Assembly: GCF_014042165.1 (NCBI RefSeq)
Contig: NZ_JACDZE010000001.1
Location: 1,200,595 to 1,264,594, forward strand
Length of the DNA stretch: 64,000 nucleotides
Direction of reading: 5' to 3'
From: Moheibacter lacus
GTDB taxonomy: Bacteria > Bacteroidota > Bacteroidia > Flavobacteriales > Weeksellaceae
Shown: positions 7,771 through 17,118 of the stretch, piece by piece
Numbering within the stretch: the first letter of the stretch is position 1
Layout: each line of letters opens with the position of its first letter
The notes under the pieces: generated by a model
What the model saw: the letters and a program-made list of their open reading frames with translations, nothing else
Told to the model about the DNA's origin: nothing
The model's database searches: none
Position numbers and translations under genes: made by a program

Positions 7771-9204
7771 ATGAGCTTTGACCAGGTTTTATCGGCCAAA
7801 CAAAAAGCGTTGGAAATCAATTTAGATCCCAATATTTATGGAACTTTTGCAGAAATCGGAGCAGGGCAGGAAACGGTTCGGTTTTTTTATAGAGCGGGTG
7901 GTGCTTCAGGAACATTGGCAAAAGCCATGAGTGCTTACGATAAAGATTTCTCAGATGCTATTTATGGAAAGGAAGAAGACGGTCGATATGTGACGGAAGA
8001 ACGTTTGAAAAAGATGTTGGATCATGAAATGGAATTGATTGAACAAAGATTGAATAATGAAACCCATAAGGAAAAACTCTTTTTTACTTATGCCAATACC
8101 GTAACGACCATCGATTTTACGAAGACCTACAAAGGTCATGGCTGGGTCGGTATACGATTTCGAAATGATCCCAATCAAGTAGAATATAACGAGATCATAT
8201 TTCATGTAAGATTTAAAGAAACAAGCGCCCAACTTCAACAGGAAACGCTGGGTGTGATGGGTGTTAACTTGATTTATGGTGCGTATTTTTATAATGACAA
8301 CCCACGTAGACTATTGCGTTCACTTTATGACGGACTAGATAAAGACCAAGTGGAGATTGATATGGTTAATTTCAGTGGGCCAAGGTTTGCTTATGTGGAC
8401 AATCGTTTGATGAGTTTGCAATTGGTGAAAAACGGCATGACTGATGCAGTAATTTTTGGGCCAAATGGGAAGAATTTTTTACCCGCAGCACTATTGTATA
8501 AAAAGAACATCTTTGCGATGCGTGGAAGTTTTCGTCCGGTAACGCATGTGAATTTAGACATGCTGCAGTCGAGTTTGGATTTGTTTATGAACGAAGAGGA
8601 AGTAGGCAAAGAAGATACTGAAATTCTTTTTGAAATTACTTTGAGTAACCTTTCATCTGATGGTGAAATAGACGAACGCGATTTTCTGGACCGAGCGGAT
8701 ATCATCGGGAGTTTGGGGTACAATGTGATCATTTCCAATTTTTCTGAATATTATAAACTCGTGCATTATTTTACCGAATTTACACGAAATACGACCCAGA
8801 TAGGACTTGGGATGGGTGTGAACAATTTATTGGAAGTCTTTAATCCAAATTATTATGAAAATCTTCCGGGTGGTATCATGGAAGCTTTTGGGAAATTGTT
8901 CAAGAAAAATGTCATGGTTTATCTCTATCCATATCTAAATAAAGAAACCAATCAGTTATTAAATTCAGACAATTTGAAGGTAAATGAAAACCTGAAAGAA
9001 TTGTACAAATTCTTTAAATTTAACCAAAGAATCAAGGATATAGAAGACTATAACCCAGCTTATTTGGATATTTATTCGCGAAAAATATTGGAGCAAATAG
9101 GCAAAGGAGAAGAAGGTTGGGAAAATCATGTTCCGGTAGGTGTTGCAGAATTGATCAAAGAAAGAGGGATGTTTGGTTACACCAACACTTATGCCTTGAA
9201 TTGA
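7771..9204 (+). CDS. Conserved Bacteroidota protein of unknown function (477 aa)
   Basis: I recognise this as a long conserved protein found widely in Bacteroidota, beginning MSFDQVLSAKQKALEINL, but its biochemical function is not established to my knowledge; database labels such as nicotinate-nucleotide adenylyltransferase are not supported by motifs I can see. It has no signal peptide or membrane segment and seems cytoplasmic. Conserved-looking patches are YGTFAEIGAGQETVRFFY and AGGASGTLAKAMSAYDK near the N terminus. It is divergent from the MBL hydrolase with 52 bases between the starts. The start at 7771 is chosen over 7735 because the upstream residues are low-complexity Lys/Asn and lie in the promoter space. 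Confidence 0.75.
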   Translation: MSFDQVLSAKQKALEINLDPNIYGTFAEIGAGQETVRFFYRAGGASGTLAKAMSAYDKDFSDAIYGKEEDGRYVTEERLKKMLDHEMELIEQRLNNETHKEKLFFTYANTVTTIDFTKTYKGHGWVGIRFRNDPNQVEYNEIIFHVRFKETSAQLQQETLGVMGVNLIYGAYFYNDNPRRLLRSLYDGLDKDQVEIDMVNFSGPRFAYVDNRLMSLQLVKNGMTDAVIFGPNGKNFLPAALLYKKNIFAMRGSFRPVTHVNLDMLQSSLDLFMNEEEVGKEDTEILFEITLSNLSSDGEIDERDFLDRADIIGSLGYNVIISNFSEYYKLVHYFTEFTRNTTQIGLGMGVNNLLEVFNPNYYENLPGGIMEAFGKLFKKNVMVYLYPYLNKETNQLLNSDNLKVNENLKELYKFFKFNQRIKDIEDYNPAYLDIYSRKILEQIGKGEEGWENHVPVGVAELIKERGMFGYTNTYALN

Positions 9205-9372
9205 CTGACAGAAGAAATGATGATTTAAAATTGAAAATTCTTTCCACTCGGGAGGAGTTTTTTATGATATAGAGGCTGGCTTTTCGTGAAAGTTCTGAAA
9301 AGATTTAGATATATAGCTAAATCAACATAAAATAACATGAATCTTTAGCGTAAAAAACCGAATTTCTTCGTT

Positions 9373-9410
9373 AAAAACACTCGCCGTAACTAGGCTATGT
9401 CTGCGTTTTT
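9373..9410. repeat. Imperfect inverted repeat in the 287-base gap before terC
   Basis: The intergenic region 9205-9491 contains AAAAACACTCGCC (9373-9385) and GGCTATGTCTGCGTTTTT (9393-9410). The ends pair (AAAAAC-C...GCC with GGC...G-GTTTTT) around a short loop. The block is richer in G+C than its surroundings and looks like a dispersed intergenic repeat or a weak terminator. No gene is seen in the gap. Confidence 0.35.
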
Positions 9411-9469
9411 TGCCTTAAACTTCAATTTTTTATTTCAAAATATTCTATGCCATTCTTTATCGACTTAGC

Positions 9470-9477
9470 TATATTTG
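9470..9477 (+). promoter_or_regulatory. Possible -7 box for terC
   Basis: TATATTTG matches TAnnTTTG and lies 14 bases before the terC start at 9492. No clear TTG box at the matching spacing is present. The box favours the ATG at 9492 over the in-frame ATG at 9447. Confidence 0.35.
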
Positions 9478-9491
9478 CAAAAAATTTAAAA

Positions 9492-10445
9492 ATGGTTTGG
9501 GAGATATTCATTGGGGTTGTCATCATTTTATTGGCATTGGATTTAGGCGTTTTTAATCGCAAAGCCCACATTATTTCTCATAAAGAAGCGGCCAAATGGA
9601 CGACATTTTGGGTAGGATTGGCACTTCTTTTTTCCGGATGTATATATTGGTTTTATGCAGACGGACTGGTAGCCAATCATTTGAATTATTCGCCCAGAAC
9701 AGCAGTTTCAAAATATTTACAAGGTTATTTGTTGGAATTATCGCTATCGGTTGACAATATTTTTGTGATAGCCGTTATCTTCCGTTCATTCAGCATTCCG
9801 CAGAAATACCAGCATAGAGTATTGTTTTGGGGGATAATCGGAGCAATTGTATTCCGTGCATTGATGATTTTCTTTGGGATTTGGTTGATCAATAAGATAG
9901 ACTGGATTACGTATGTGTTTGGCGCATTTTTAATTTATACTGCCTATAATATGGTTTTCTCTAGTGAAGAAGCAGAGTTTAATCCTAAACAAAGCCGGGT
10001 TTTCAAAATGGTTAGGAAAATCATGCCGGTTACCAAAGGAATCCAAGGGCAAAAATTATTTGTTAAAAAAATGGGTATTTGGGCGGCAACTCCTTTGTTT
10101 TTGGCATTGGTAATCATAGAGTTTACGGACATCCTTTTTGCTTTGGACAGCATCCCGGCTATTTTGGCAATTACGGAAGATCCTTTTATCGTTTTTTCTT
10201 CTAACATCATGGCGATTTTAGGACTTAGATCCATGTATTTCTTTTTGGCCAATATCATTGACAAGTTTTCTTATCTAAAATTCAGTTTAGCTGTAATTTT
10301 AATTTATGTCGGTATAAAAATGATATTGCACCATTATTTAAAAGCCAATGGCTTAGAAATTCCTGAATGGCTCTCTCTTACAGTCATTGTGGTATCCCTC
10401 GGTGGAGGTATTTTGTACTCTTTGTACAAGAATCGTCAAGAATAA
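9492..10445 (+). CDS. TerC family integral membrane protein
   Basis: A 317-residue membrane protein with about eight or nine hydrophobic helices. TerC hallmarks are the acidic motifs LSVDNIFVIAVIF and EFTDILFALDSIPAI, plus VFGAFLIYTA. TerC/Alx proteins act in metal (Mn) homeostasis or support of membrane protein metalation, and some members in tellurite resistance; the exact role here is not known. The gene stands alone. The start at 9492 gives MVWEIFIGVVIILLALDLGVF, the usual beginning; the ATG at 9447 would add 15 untypical residues and place a promoter-like box inside the coding region. Confidence 0.9.
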   Translation: MVWEIFIGVVIILLALDLGVFNRKAHIISHKEAAKWTTFWVGLALLFSGCIYWFYADGLVANHLNYSPRTAVSKYLQGYLLELSLSVDNIFVIAVIFRSFSIPQKYQHRVLFWGIIGAIVFRALMIFFGIWLINKIDWITYVFGAFLIYTAYNMVFSSEEAEFNPKQSRVFKMVRKIMPVTKGIQGQKLFVKKMGIWAATPLFLALVIIEFTDILFALDSIPAILAITEDPFIVFSSNIMAILGLRSMYFFLANIIDKFSYLKFSLAVILIYVGIKMILHHYLKANGLEIPEWLSLTVIVVSLGGGILYSLYKNRQE

Positions 10446-10562
10446 TTTGTTAAAAACCATCTTTTCTAAAAATCTTGTTGGATTAATGTGAATTTTTCGT
10501 TAAAATTGAATTACTTTTAAAAAAACAAATTAACACAGGTTTTTAAAATAATTATTTTACGT

Positions 10563-13500
10563 ATGAGAAAAACTTTACTCGTAATTTTTTTTCTTCAATT
10601 TTTAGTTTTGAGTAATGCGCAAAGTATCGTTGTAAATGGCGCAACGGATGCTGAAACTAATTATGGAGCAGAACAATTACTTACCGACGTGTTGTTAGAC
10701 GGAGGGCTATGTTCGTCTACTTCTAATTTCCAACTTAGAGAAAACACAGAATTCCCATTTCCAAATGCAAACAGAAGTTGGGGTTTTTTTAAAAAAGGAA
10801 GCTCAACTTTTCCGTTTGAAAGAGGAATTGTCCTCACTTCCGGATATGCAAAAGATGCAGAAGGTCCGGATTCTGGTACGATGAGTATGGGTACTAGTGC
10901 ATGGACTGGAGATTCTGATGCAGATGTATTGGCCGGAATATCTACTAGAAATGCTACTGTTTTTGAGTTTGATTTTGTTCCTCAAGGAAATGAAATCTCT
11001 TTCAACTATATTTTTGCATCAGAGGAATATCCGGAATGGGCTTGTTCAGACTACAATGATGTTTTTGGATTTATCATCAGTGGTCCAGGGATTACAAATG
11101 ACCCAGGATTAAGTGGTAAAAACATTGCATTATTGCCCAACGGAGATCCGGTAACCATAAACAATGTAAACAATCAAAATTGTGGAGACGATACTTATTA
11201 TGTTCATGGGCCTTTTACGACCATTGAGTACGGAGGGAGAACCACACCTTTGACTGCTTATTCTGAAGTGACTCCGGGTGAAACTTACCATATCCGTCTT
11301 TTGATCGCTGATGCAAGTGATACCAATTTCGATTCCGCTGTATTTCTGGAAGCAGGATCTTTTAACTTAGGATCAACCATTGTTGATGATGGTGGGGTAG
11401 ATATAGGTGACGATTTGATGGTTTGTGGTCAGGACGAATATACACTTTATGTAAACGTTGACGACCCTGCTGTAGACTTACAATGGTATAAAAATGGTGA
11501 AATCATCGATGGAGCGACGACGAATTCTTTGGTGATCAATGAATCTGCAATTTATAGTATCGAAGTGACCAGTGGAGATTGTTCTGCAACAGATGAAGTC
11601 AACGTCGTATTTGGTGATTTGCAAACAAATGGTACCAATTTTTATTTAGAATTAACAGACGATAATAATGATGGATCTGAAATATTTAACCTAACTTTGG
11701 TTGAACCTCAAATTGTAGACACACCTGCTGATTATACTTTTGGATATTTCTTAACCCAAAATGAAGCAGATAACAATACCAACCCAATTGACAATCCAAA
11801 TGCCCATCCGGGACAACATGGCGATGTCGTTTATGTTAGAGTAGAAAATGCAGATGGTTGCTACGCCGTAGTCAATCTTAATTTAAGACTAGAGGCCAAT
11901 GATAATCCATGTGATTTCATTCCGATTTGTTCAAATGAAGACATCTTTGATGAACCAGAGCCTCATGATCCGATCCAATTAATTTCAAGCTGTGTTGATT
12001 TTACTGCTGATGAAACACTTTGGTATTATCTCGTGATAGAAGAAGGATCGACGTTTACATTTACCATTTCGCCTGATACAGCAAATGATTATGATTTTAT
12101 GTTATGGCAAAATGTAGAAGATTGTAACCTCATACCGCAAATCAGCGGTGTTCAGCCCGGTATTGAGGCAACTAGAGCTTCTTATGATGCACCGGGTGCT
12201 GGTGAATATGACACTGGATTGATGATGGATGAAACAGATTTATGTGAAGGAGCGGTTCCAGCAGGAGGTTCGGTTGATGGATTTGTACGCCATTTAGATG
12301 TTCAACCTGGTGACCAGATCATTATCGCAATTTATAAATTTAGTTCAGGTGGTGGATTTACACTTTCATTTGGTGGAGATGCTGTGCTGGATTGTACCAT
12401 AGTTGGAGAACTAGATTATGCCGAGTGTGACAATGATGGAGATGGACAAGTCCAATTTGATTTAGCAGAAATTGCAGAAGAAATAACAAATGGTGATACA
12501 TTTTTGAACGTTACTTATTATGCAACGGAAGAAGATGCAACAAACGACACAGGATTAAACACTATCCCAACTGAACCTTATACGGTTACGACAGCAACTT
12601 CGCCAGATGTGATCTATGCGCAAGTGAAAAATGACGCAGGTGAAGTAGAAGAAATTTTAACGCTTACACTTTCAATTAGCGAAGGAGTTACAGGTGCTCA
12701 AAACGCTTCTTATTTTGCATGTGATTTAGGTGAAGACGGTACTGAGATAATTGATTTAACAGAAATTGAAGTCATTTCCAATCCTGAAAATTATACCATA
12801 CGTTATTATGAGGAAGAACAAGATGCCATAGATGGAAATGCAACGTTTATTTCCAATCCATCTGCGTATGAAGCTTCAACTTCGACGATTTATGTGAGAA
12901 TTGAAAACGAAAACGGATGTTTTGTCATCGTTGAAATCAGTTTGGACATCAGTAGTTTGGCAGTAGATTTAGGAGAAGGATTCTCGATGTGTGAAGGCGA
13001 ATTTGATTTGACCGCCAACGGTGATTTCTCCGGATTTACAAATGTTACTTTCACTTGGACTTTAAACGGAAATGTCATCGAGGGTGCGACTACCCAAACC
13101 ATTACCATTTCAGAGCCAGGAACTTATGGTGTAACCGTTGATACAGACGAAGGTTGTTCTGGGTCAGATACGGTGACCGTAACACCGGGTGAATCTCCTA
13201 CCATTACCAATGTAACTGTTGGGCCGGATTATGTAATCGTTGAAGCAACAGGTGGAGTAACGCCTTATCAATATTCGATCACCGGATATGTTTGGCAAGA
13301 CAGCAACCAATTCAACTATTTACAGCCGGGAATTCATACGGTATATGTAAGATCTGCAGAAGGATGTATCGTTTCTCAAGAATTCGCAGTATTCTTCATC
13401 CCTACGATGTTTACACCAAATGGTGACGGAATTAATGACACTTGGAACATTCCGGGACTAGAAATCTATCCGGGATCAAATGTCACGATTTACGATAGAA

Positions 13501-13670
13501 ATGGAAGATTGGTACACCAAGCCAATTTAGAGTCCAATGTTATTTGGAACGGATTCTTTGTAAATGGTCAAAAAGCGCCTACGCAAGACTATTGGTACGT
13601 AATCAACGTTTCAGACGGACGCCAATTTACCGGTCATATCACTGTGAAAAGTAGAGGTGAGAAACAATAA
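10563..13670 (+). CDS. T9SS type B cargo with choice-of-anchor L domain
   Basis: A 1035-residue secreted protein. Residues 1-20 are a signal peptide. An N-terminal choice-of-anchor L region follows (ERGIVLTSGYAKDAEGPD, FNYIFASEEYPEWACSDYND, VFGFIISGPGI). The middle contains Ig-like or PKD-like beta modules (for example WYKNGEIIDGATTNSLVI) and acidic repeats. The C terminus from about residue 947 (PTMFTPNGDGINDTWNI...) is a type B T9SS sorting domain of the gliding-motility-associated kind. Such domains send the protein through SprA and keep it at the surface or release it. A PorP/SprF gene follows after 8 bases, the typical partner for type B cargo. The ligand is unknown; an adhesin is likely. 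Confidence 0.9.
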   Translation: MRKTLLVIFFLQFLVLSNAQSIVVNGATDAETNYGAEQLLTDVLLDGGLCSSTSNFQLRENTEFPFPNANRSWGFFKKGSSTFPFERGIVLTSGYAKDAEGPDSGTMSMGTSAWTGDSDADVLAGISTRNATVFEFDFVPQGNEISFNYIFASEEYPEWACSDYNDVFGFIISGPGITNDPGLSGKNIALLPNGDPVTINNVNNQNCGDDTYYVHGPFTTIEYGGRTTPLTAYSEVTPGETYHIRLLIADASDTNFDSAVFLEAGSFNLGSTIVDDGGVDIGDDLMVCGQDEYTLYVNVDDPAVDLQWYKNGEIIDGATTNSLVINESAIYSIEVTSGDCSATDEVNVVFGDLQTNGTNFYLELTDDNNDGSEIFNLTLVEPQIVDTPADYTFGYFLTQNEADNNTNPIDNPNAHPGQHGDVVYVRVENADGCYAVVNLNLRLEANDNPCDFIPICSNEDIFDEPEPHDPIQLISSCVDFTADETLWYYLVIEEGSTFTFTISPDTANDYDFMLWQNVEDCNLIPQISGVQPGIEATRASYDAPGAGEYDTGLMMDETDLCEGAVPAGGSVDGFVRHLDVQPGDQIIIAIYKFSSGGGFTLSFGGDAVLDCTIVGELDYAECDNDGDGQVQFDLAEIAEEITNGDTFLNVTYYATEEDATNDTGLNTIPTEPYTVTTATSPDVIYAQVKNDAGEVEEILTLTLSISEGVTGAQNASYFACDLGEDGTEIIDLTEIEVISNPENYTIRYYEEEQDAIDGNATFISNPSAYEASTSTIYVRIENENGCFVIVEISLDISSLAVDLGEGFSMCEGEFDLTANGDFSGFTNVTFTWTLNGNVIEGATTQTITISEPGTYGVTVDTDEGCSGSDTVTVTPGESPTITNVTVGPDYVIVEATGGVTPYQYSITGYVWQDSNQFNYLQPGIHTVYVRSAEGCIVSQEFAVFFIPTMFTPNGDGINDTWNIPGLEIYPGSNVTIYDRNGRLVHQANLESNVIWNGFFVNGQKAPTQDYWYVINVSDGRQFTGHITVKSRGEKQ

Positions 13671-13678
13671 AAAAAGAA

Positions 13679-14641
13679 ATGATGAAAAAACAAAATATAA
13701 TTTTAACATTGGCAATTGGACTCATTTCCTTTTGCGGCTTCGCCCAGTCAAGTTTACCTTTTGATGAACAATATTTCATAATGGATAAATTTCTTGTCAA
13801 TCCTTCCTTTACCGGAGCTACTGATGATATCGTTTTTAGAGCTTCCCATAGAAGACAATGGGACAATATGCCTAACGGGCCTGTAACGACGATTGCCAGT
13901 GCGCATGCAAACATCGTAGACAGAGTAGGTCTTGGAGTTTATTTCATGAATGACCATAACGGAAATACCAAAACCAATAGTTTTAACCTTTCTGCCGGAT
14001 ACCATATCCCGATTGGAGATGGGAATAAAAAACATCCGGAACAGAAAAACCAATTCTCTTTTGGTACCTCCCTAAGCTTTGCAGGAATGCACTTTAGTGG
14101 AATTACGGAAAATCCAAATGACCCGATTTATAACGATTTGGAGACGAGAGTTTATGTTCCCTATATCAATTTTGGGGCTTCTGCAACCTATCAAGGTTGG
14201 ATGCTAGGTTTGTCCGTTTTGGATATCCCATTGAGTTACAATGATCCGATTGTGAATCAATATGAACCAAGTCCGATTTTTTATTATGGAATGTTAGGGA
14301 AAACGATCAATGCTTCTTCTCAAATCGAAATCGAACCCATGGTTGCTTACCGTTCCAATTTTGATGAAGACAGTCGATTGGACGTCAACTTACGGGCAAA
14401 AGCCAAATTTGAAGACAATGCAGTTTGGTTAGGAGCAAATTATCGTATGGATTTCTTCAACGGAGAAAGCCAGTCTTTGAGCGTCTCTCCTATGCTGGGA
14501 GCAGAAATAGGAAGACTAAACCTTGGTTTTTCTTATAACATCGGATTGAGCGATATCGCATTTGATGGAAGCAACGGATTTACAGCAGTTTTGGGTTATG
14601 ATATCGAAAACTTTTTCAAACCGGCTCCCGAAGTAGATTAA
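13679..14641 (+). CDS. PorP/SprF family outer-membrane protein
   Basis: A 320-residue beta-barrel protein with a signal peptide ending near GFAQS and the family opening QYFIMDKFLVNPSFTGATDD. PorP/SprF proteins are needed for secretion or surface attachment of type B T9SS cargo. It lies 8 bases after the large type B cargo and is followed by a terminator, so the two form a transcription unit and probably work as a dedicated pair. ATGATG at the start gives two equivalent start codons. Confidence 0.9.
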   Translation: MMKKQNIILTLAIGLISFCGFAQSSLPFDEQYFIMDKFLVNPSFTGATDDIVFRASHRRQWDNMPNGPVTTIASAHANIVDRVGLGVYFMNDHNGNTKTNSFNLSAGYHIPIGDGNKKHPEQKNQFSFGTSLSFAGMHFSGITENPNDPIYNDLETRVYVPYINFGASATYQGWMLGLSVLDIPLSYNDPIVNQYEPSPIFYYGMLGKTINASSQIEIEPMVAYRSNFDEDSRLDVNLRAKAKFEDNAVWLGANYRMDFFNGESQSLSVSPMLGAEIGRLNLGFSYNIGLSDIAFDGSNGFTAVLGYDIENFFKPAPEVD

Positions 14642-14661
14642 ATGATTAATCTCCTCATCAT

Positions 14662-14691
14662 AAAAAGGACAGTTTTTGCTGTCCTTTTTTT
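14662..14691 (+). terminator. Rho-independent terminator after porP/sprF-like gene
   Basis: AAAAAGGACAG (14662-14672) pairs with CTGTCCTTTTT (14679-14689) around a six-base loop and runs into T's. It separates the T9SS pair from recF. Confidence 0.9.
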
Positions 14692-14726
14692 ATGCTTTTC
14701 ATTTCCGTTTACTCATCCTAAAATTG

Positions 14727-14734
14727 TAATTTTG
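14727..14734 (+). promoter_or_regulatory. Possible -7 box directly before recF
   Basis: TAATTTTG matches TAnnTTTG only four bases before the recF ATG at 14739. If used, transcription would begin at or near the start codon. No strong TTG box is visible at the expected distance. Confidence 0.35.
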
Positions 14735-14738
14735 GAGG

Positions 14739-15818
14739 ATGTTTCTCCAATCCATTCAACTTAGTAATTTTAAAAATTTCAATGAAATTCAATTTGAACT
14801 TTCTCCAAAAATCAATGCATTTGTTGGAAGAAACGGTGTAGGGAAAACCAATGTGCTGGATGCCGTTCACTATTTGGCATTGACCAAAAGTTATTTAAAC
14901 TTTTCTGATGTTCAAAACATTAACTTTGAGGAAGATTATTTTTCAATCGAAGGAAATTTCATGAAAAATGAACTGGAGGAAATCGTTTTTTGTGGTGTCC
15001 AAAAAGAAAAAGCAAAGGTTTTTAAACGAAATGCCAAACAATATGAGAGAATTTCTGATCATATCGGTCTTTTTCCCGTCGTCATGATTTCTCCTTATGA
15101 TTTGGATTTGATTAAAGAAGGAAGTGATGTGCGTAGAAAGTTTATGGACAATATCATTTCCCAATCCAATAAAGAATATTTACAAAATTTAATTCGGTAC
15201 AATCGTGTTTTGAATCAACGAAATTCCTTGTTGAAATTTTTTTTCCAGAACCAAACATTTGATAAAATTTCTCTTGAAATCTATGACGATGAAATGGCTG
15301 AATTGGGGAAATTCATTTTTCAACAACGCAAAGAATTCATCGAAGCATTTTTACCCATATTTAGCCATTATTATCAAATTCTTTCTCAAGGAAATGAATC
15401 TGTACAAATCCGTTATGAGTCAGATTTGGAAGAAATTCCTATGGATATTTTGTTGAAAGAAAGTTTACCAAAAGATAAGGTTGCACAGTTTACGACCAAG
15501 GGCATTCATAAAGATGATTTGAAATTTACATTGATGAATTATCCGGTTAAGAAATTTGGATCTCAGGGTCAACAGAAATCTTATTTGATCGCTTTGAAAT
15601 TGGCTCAATTTGAATTGATGAAAAACTATCTGAAGATTACTCCGCTTTTGTTGTTGGATGATATTTTTGATAAATTGGACGAAGTCAGGGTGGAACAATT
15701 GATCAATTTGGTCAATGAAGAAAAATTTGGACAAATTTTTATTTCGGATACCCATCCGGAACGAACAGAAAATGTGGTCCAGCAAATCAATTCAGAAAGT
15801 AAGATATTTCGATTATGA
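14739..15818 (+). CDS. recF: DNA replication and repair protein RecF
   Basis: A 359-residue SMC-like ATPase that loads RecA at single-strand gaps together with RecO and RecR. Walker A is GRNGVGKT (residues 30-37), the signature is in FGSQGQQKSYLIALKLA, and Walker B is PLLLLDDIFDKLD followed by FISDTHPER. The start MFLQSIQLSNFKNF is the usual one. The end overlaps the DUF721 gene by four bases (ATGA), and the YheT-like gene overlaps that by one base, so the three are probably cotranscribed. GGAGG abuts the start codon, too close for a normal Shine-Dalgarno site. Confidence 0.95.
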   Translation: MFLQSIQLSNFKNFNEIQFELSPKINAFVGRNGVGKTNVLDAVHYLALTKSYLNFSDVQNINFEEDYFSIEGNFMKNELEEIVFCGVQKEKAKVFKRNAKQYERISDHIGLFPVVMISPYDLDLIKEGSDVRRKFMDNIISQSNKEYLQNLIRYNRVLNQRNSLLKFFFQNQTFDKISLEIYDDEMAELGKFIFQQRKEFIEAFLPIFSHYYQILSQGNESVQIRYESDLEEIPMDILLKESLPKDKVAQFTTKGIHKDDLKFTLMNYPVKKFGSQGQQKSYLIALKLAQFELMKNYLKITPLLLLDDIFDKLDEVRVEQLINLVNEEKFGQIFISDTHPERTENVVQQINSESKIFRL

Positions 15819-16108
15819 GGAGGAAAGACAATAAACAAACACTTGGAGAAGCGATCAGTGGTTTGATTTCAGATTTTGGGATGAAAGAAAAGTTAGACTC
15901 CATTCAGGTTGAGGAACTTTTTGCAGAAATGATGAAAGGCGTAATCATGAAATATGTGGAAAAGACACAGGTTAGGAATAGAGTTTTATATGTGAAAATG
16001 AATTCTCCAGAACTGAAAAATGAATTGCAGTATGGAAAAGGAAAAATCATCAGCCATATCAATGAAGAAATGGGTTCAGACTATCTCAAAGACGTAAAAT
16101 TTATATAA
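15815..16108 (+). CDS. DUF721 (DciA-like) protein
   Basis: A 97-residue protein of the DUF721 family, with the pattern NKQTLGEAISGLI at the N terminus and VRNRVLYVKMNSPELKNELQ near the end. In other phyla DUF721 proteins include DciA, which helps load the replicative helicase; the association with recF here suits a replication or repair role, but the Bacteroidota member has not been assigned from this sequence. Overlaps recF by four bases and the next gene by one base. Confidence 0.8.
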   Translation: MRRKDNKQTLGEAISGLISDFGMKEKLDSIQVEELFAEMMKGVIMKYVEKTQVRNRVLYVKMNSPELKNELQYGKGKIISHINEEMGSDYLKDVKFI

Positions 16109-17076
16109 TGCCTATCATAAAAAACTCTGCTTATGAAGTTCCTTGGTTAATTTATAAAAATCCGCATATTTCTACCATACACATCGGTCGTTTTAAAAAG
16201 ACCTATCCTCCTGAATATGAGCGTGAAAGATTGGAGTTGTGCGATGGTGATTTTTTGGATATAGATTTTTCCCTGCAAAACAAAGATAGAGCCGTGGTGC
16301 TTTGTCATGGGCTGGAAGGTGGCTCAACTCGAACCTATAATAATACGAGTGCAAAGTATTTCTTGGAAAATGATTTTTCTGTTTTTGCATGGAACAATCG
16401 GAGTTGTAGCGGAGAAATGAATCGACTTCCCAAATTGTACCATCACGGTGTGATCGATGATTTTGATGAAATGATCAATTTTGTTTTGGGCAAGGGATTG
16501 AAGGAAATCTATTTGTTGGGATTTTCCATGGGTGGAGCTCAAATCATGAATTATTTAGGTTCAAAAAAACGGGATGATAGGATAAAAGCTGCAGTTGTTG
16601 TTTCTACACCTATTCAATTAAAATCAAGTGCGGAAACTTTAAAAAATGGATTTAACCGGGTTTATCTTAAAAATTTCACCTATAAAATTGCTAAAAAACT
16701 GAGAGCGAAATCCGTTCAATTTCCTGAGGCTTTGGATTGGTCTCGTTTGAATTCGATTAAAACTTTTGATGAAATAGATGAATATTTCACTGCGCCATTG
16801 CATGGATTCAAAGACAAAGAAGATTATTATAAAAAGGCTTCACCTGGGTTTGTAATGGAGAATATTAAGGTGCCGACCCTGATTCTCAATTCACTAGATG
16901 ATCCCTTTTTGGGAAAAGAATGTTATCCGATTTCCTTTGCAGAAAATCATGAGTTTGTGTATTTGGAAATACCTAAACATGGTGGACATTGTGCTTTTCC
17001 CATGAAAAATTCCAATTATTCATTTTCAGAAATTCGTGCTTTGGAGTTTTATTTGGAACAAAAAAGCCATAGGTAA
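16108..17076 (+). CDS. Alpha/beta hydrolase, YheT-like
   Basis: A 322-residue hydrolase. The nucleophile Ser140 is in LLGFSMGGAQ, the oxyanion region is LCHGLEGGS, the likely Asp is in LNSLDDPFLG and the His in KHGGHCAF. It belongs to the YheT/ABHD1-3 group, whose members are esterases acting on lipids or small esters; the substrate is unknown. It starts on the last base of the DUF721 stop codon, so it probably shares the recF transcript. Confidence 0.85.
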   Translation: MPIIKNSAYEVPWLIYKNPHISTIHIGRFKKTYPPEYERERLELCDGDFLDIDFSLQNKDRAVVLCHGLEGGSTRTYNNTSAKYFLENDFSVFAWNNRSCSGEMNRLPKLYHHGVIDDFDEMINFVLGKGLKEIYLLGFSMGGAQIMNYLGSKKRDDRIKAAVVVSTPIQLKSSAETLKNGFNRVYLKNFTYKIAKKLRAKSVQFPEALDWSRLNSIKTFDEIDEYFTAPLHGFKDKEDYYKKASPGFVMENIKVPTLILNSLDDPFLGKECYPISFAENHEFVYLEIPKHGGHCAFPMKNSNYSFSEIRALEFYLEQKSHR

Positions 17077-17118
17077 ATAAATACTACTATGGCTCCAGTT
17101 GGGTCAATTATAGAAAGG

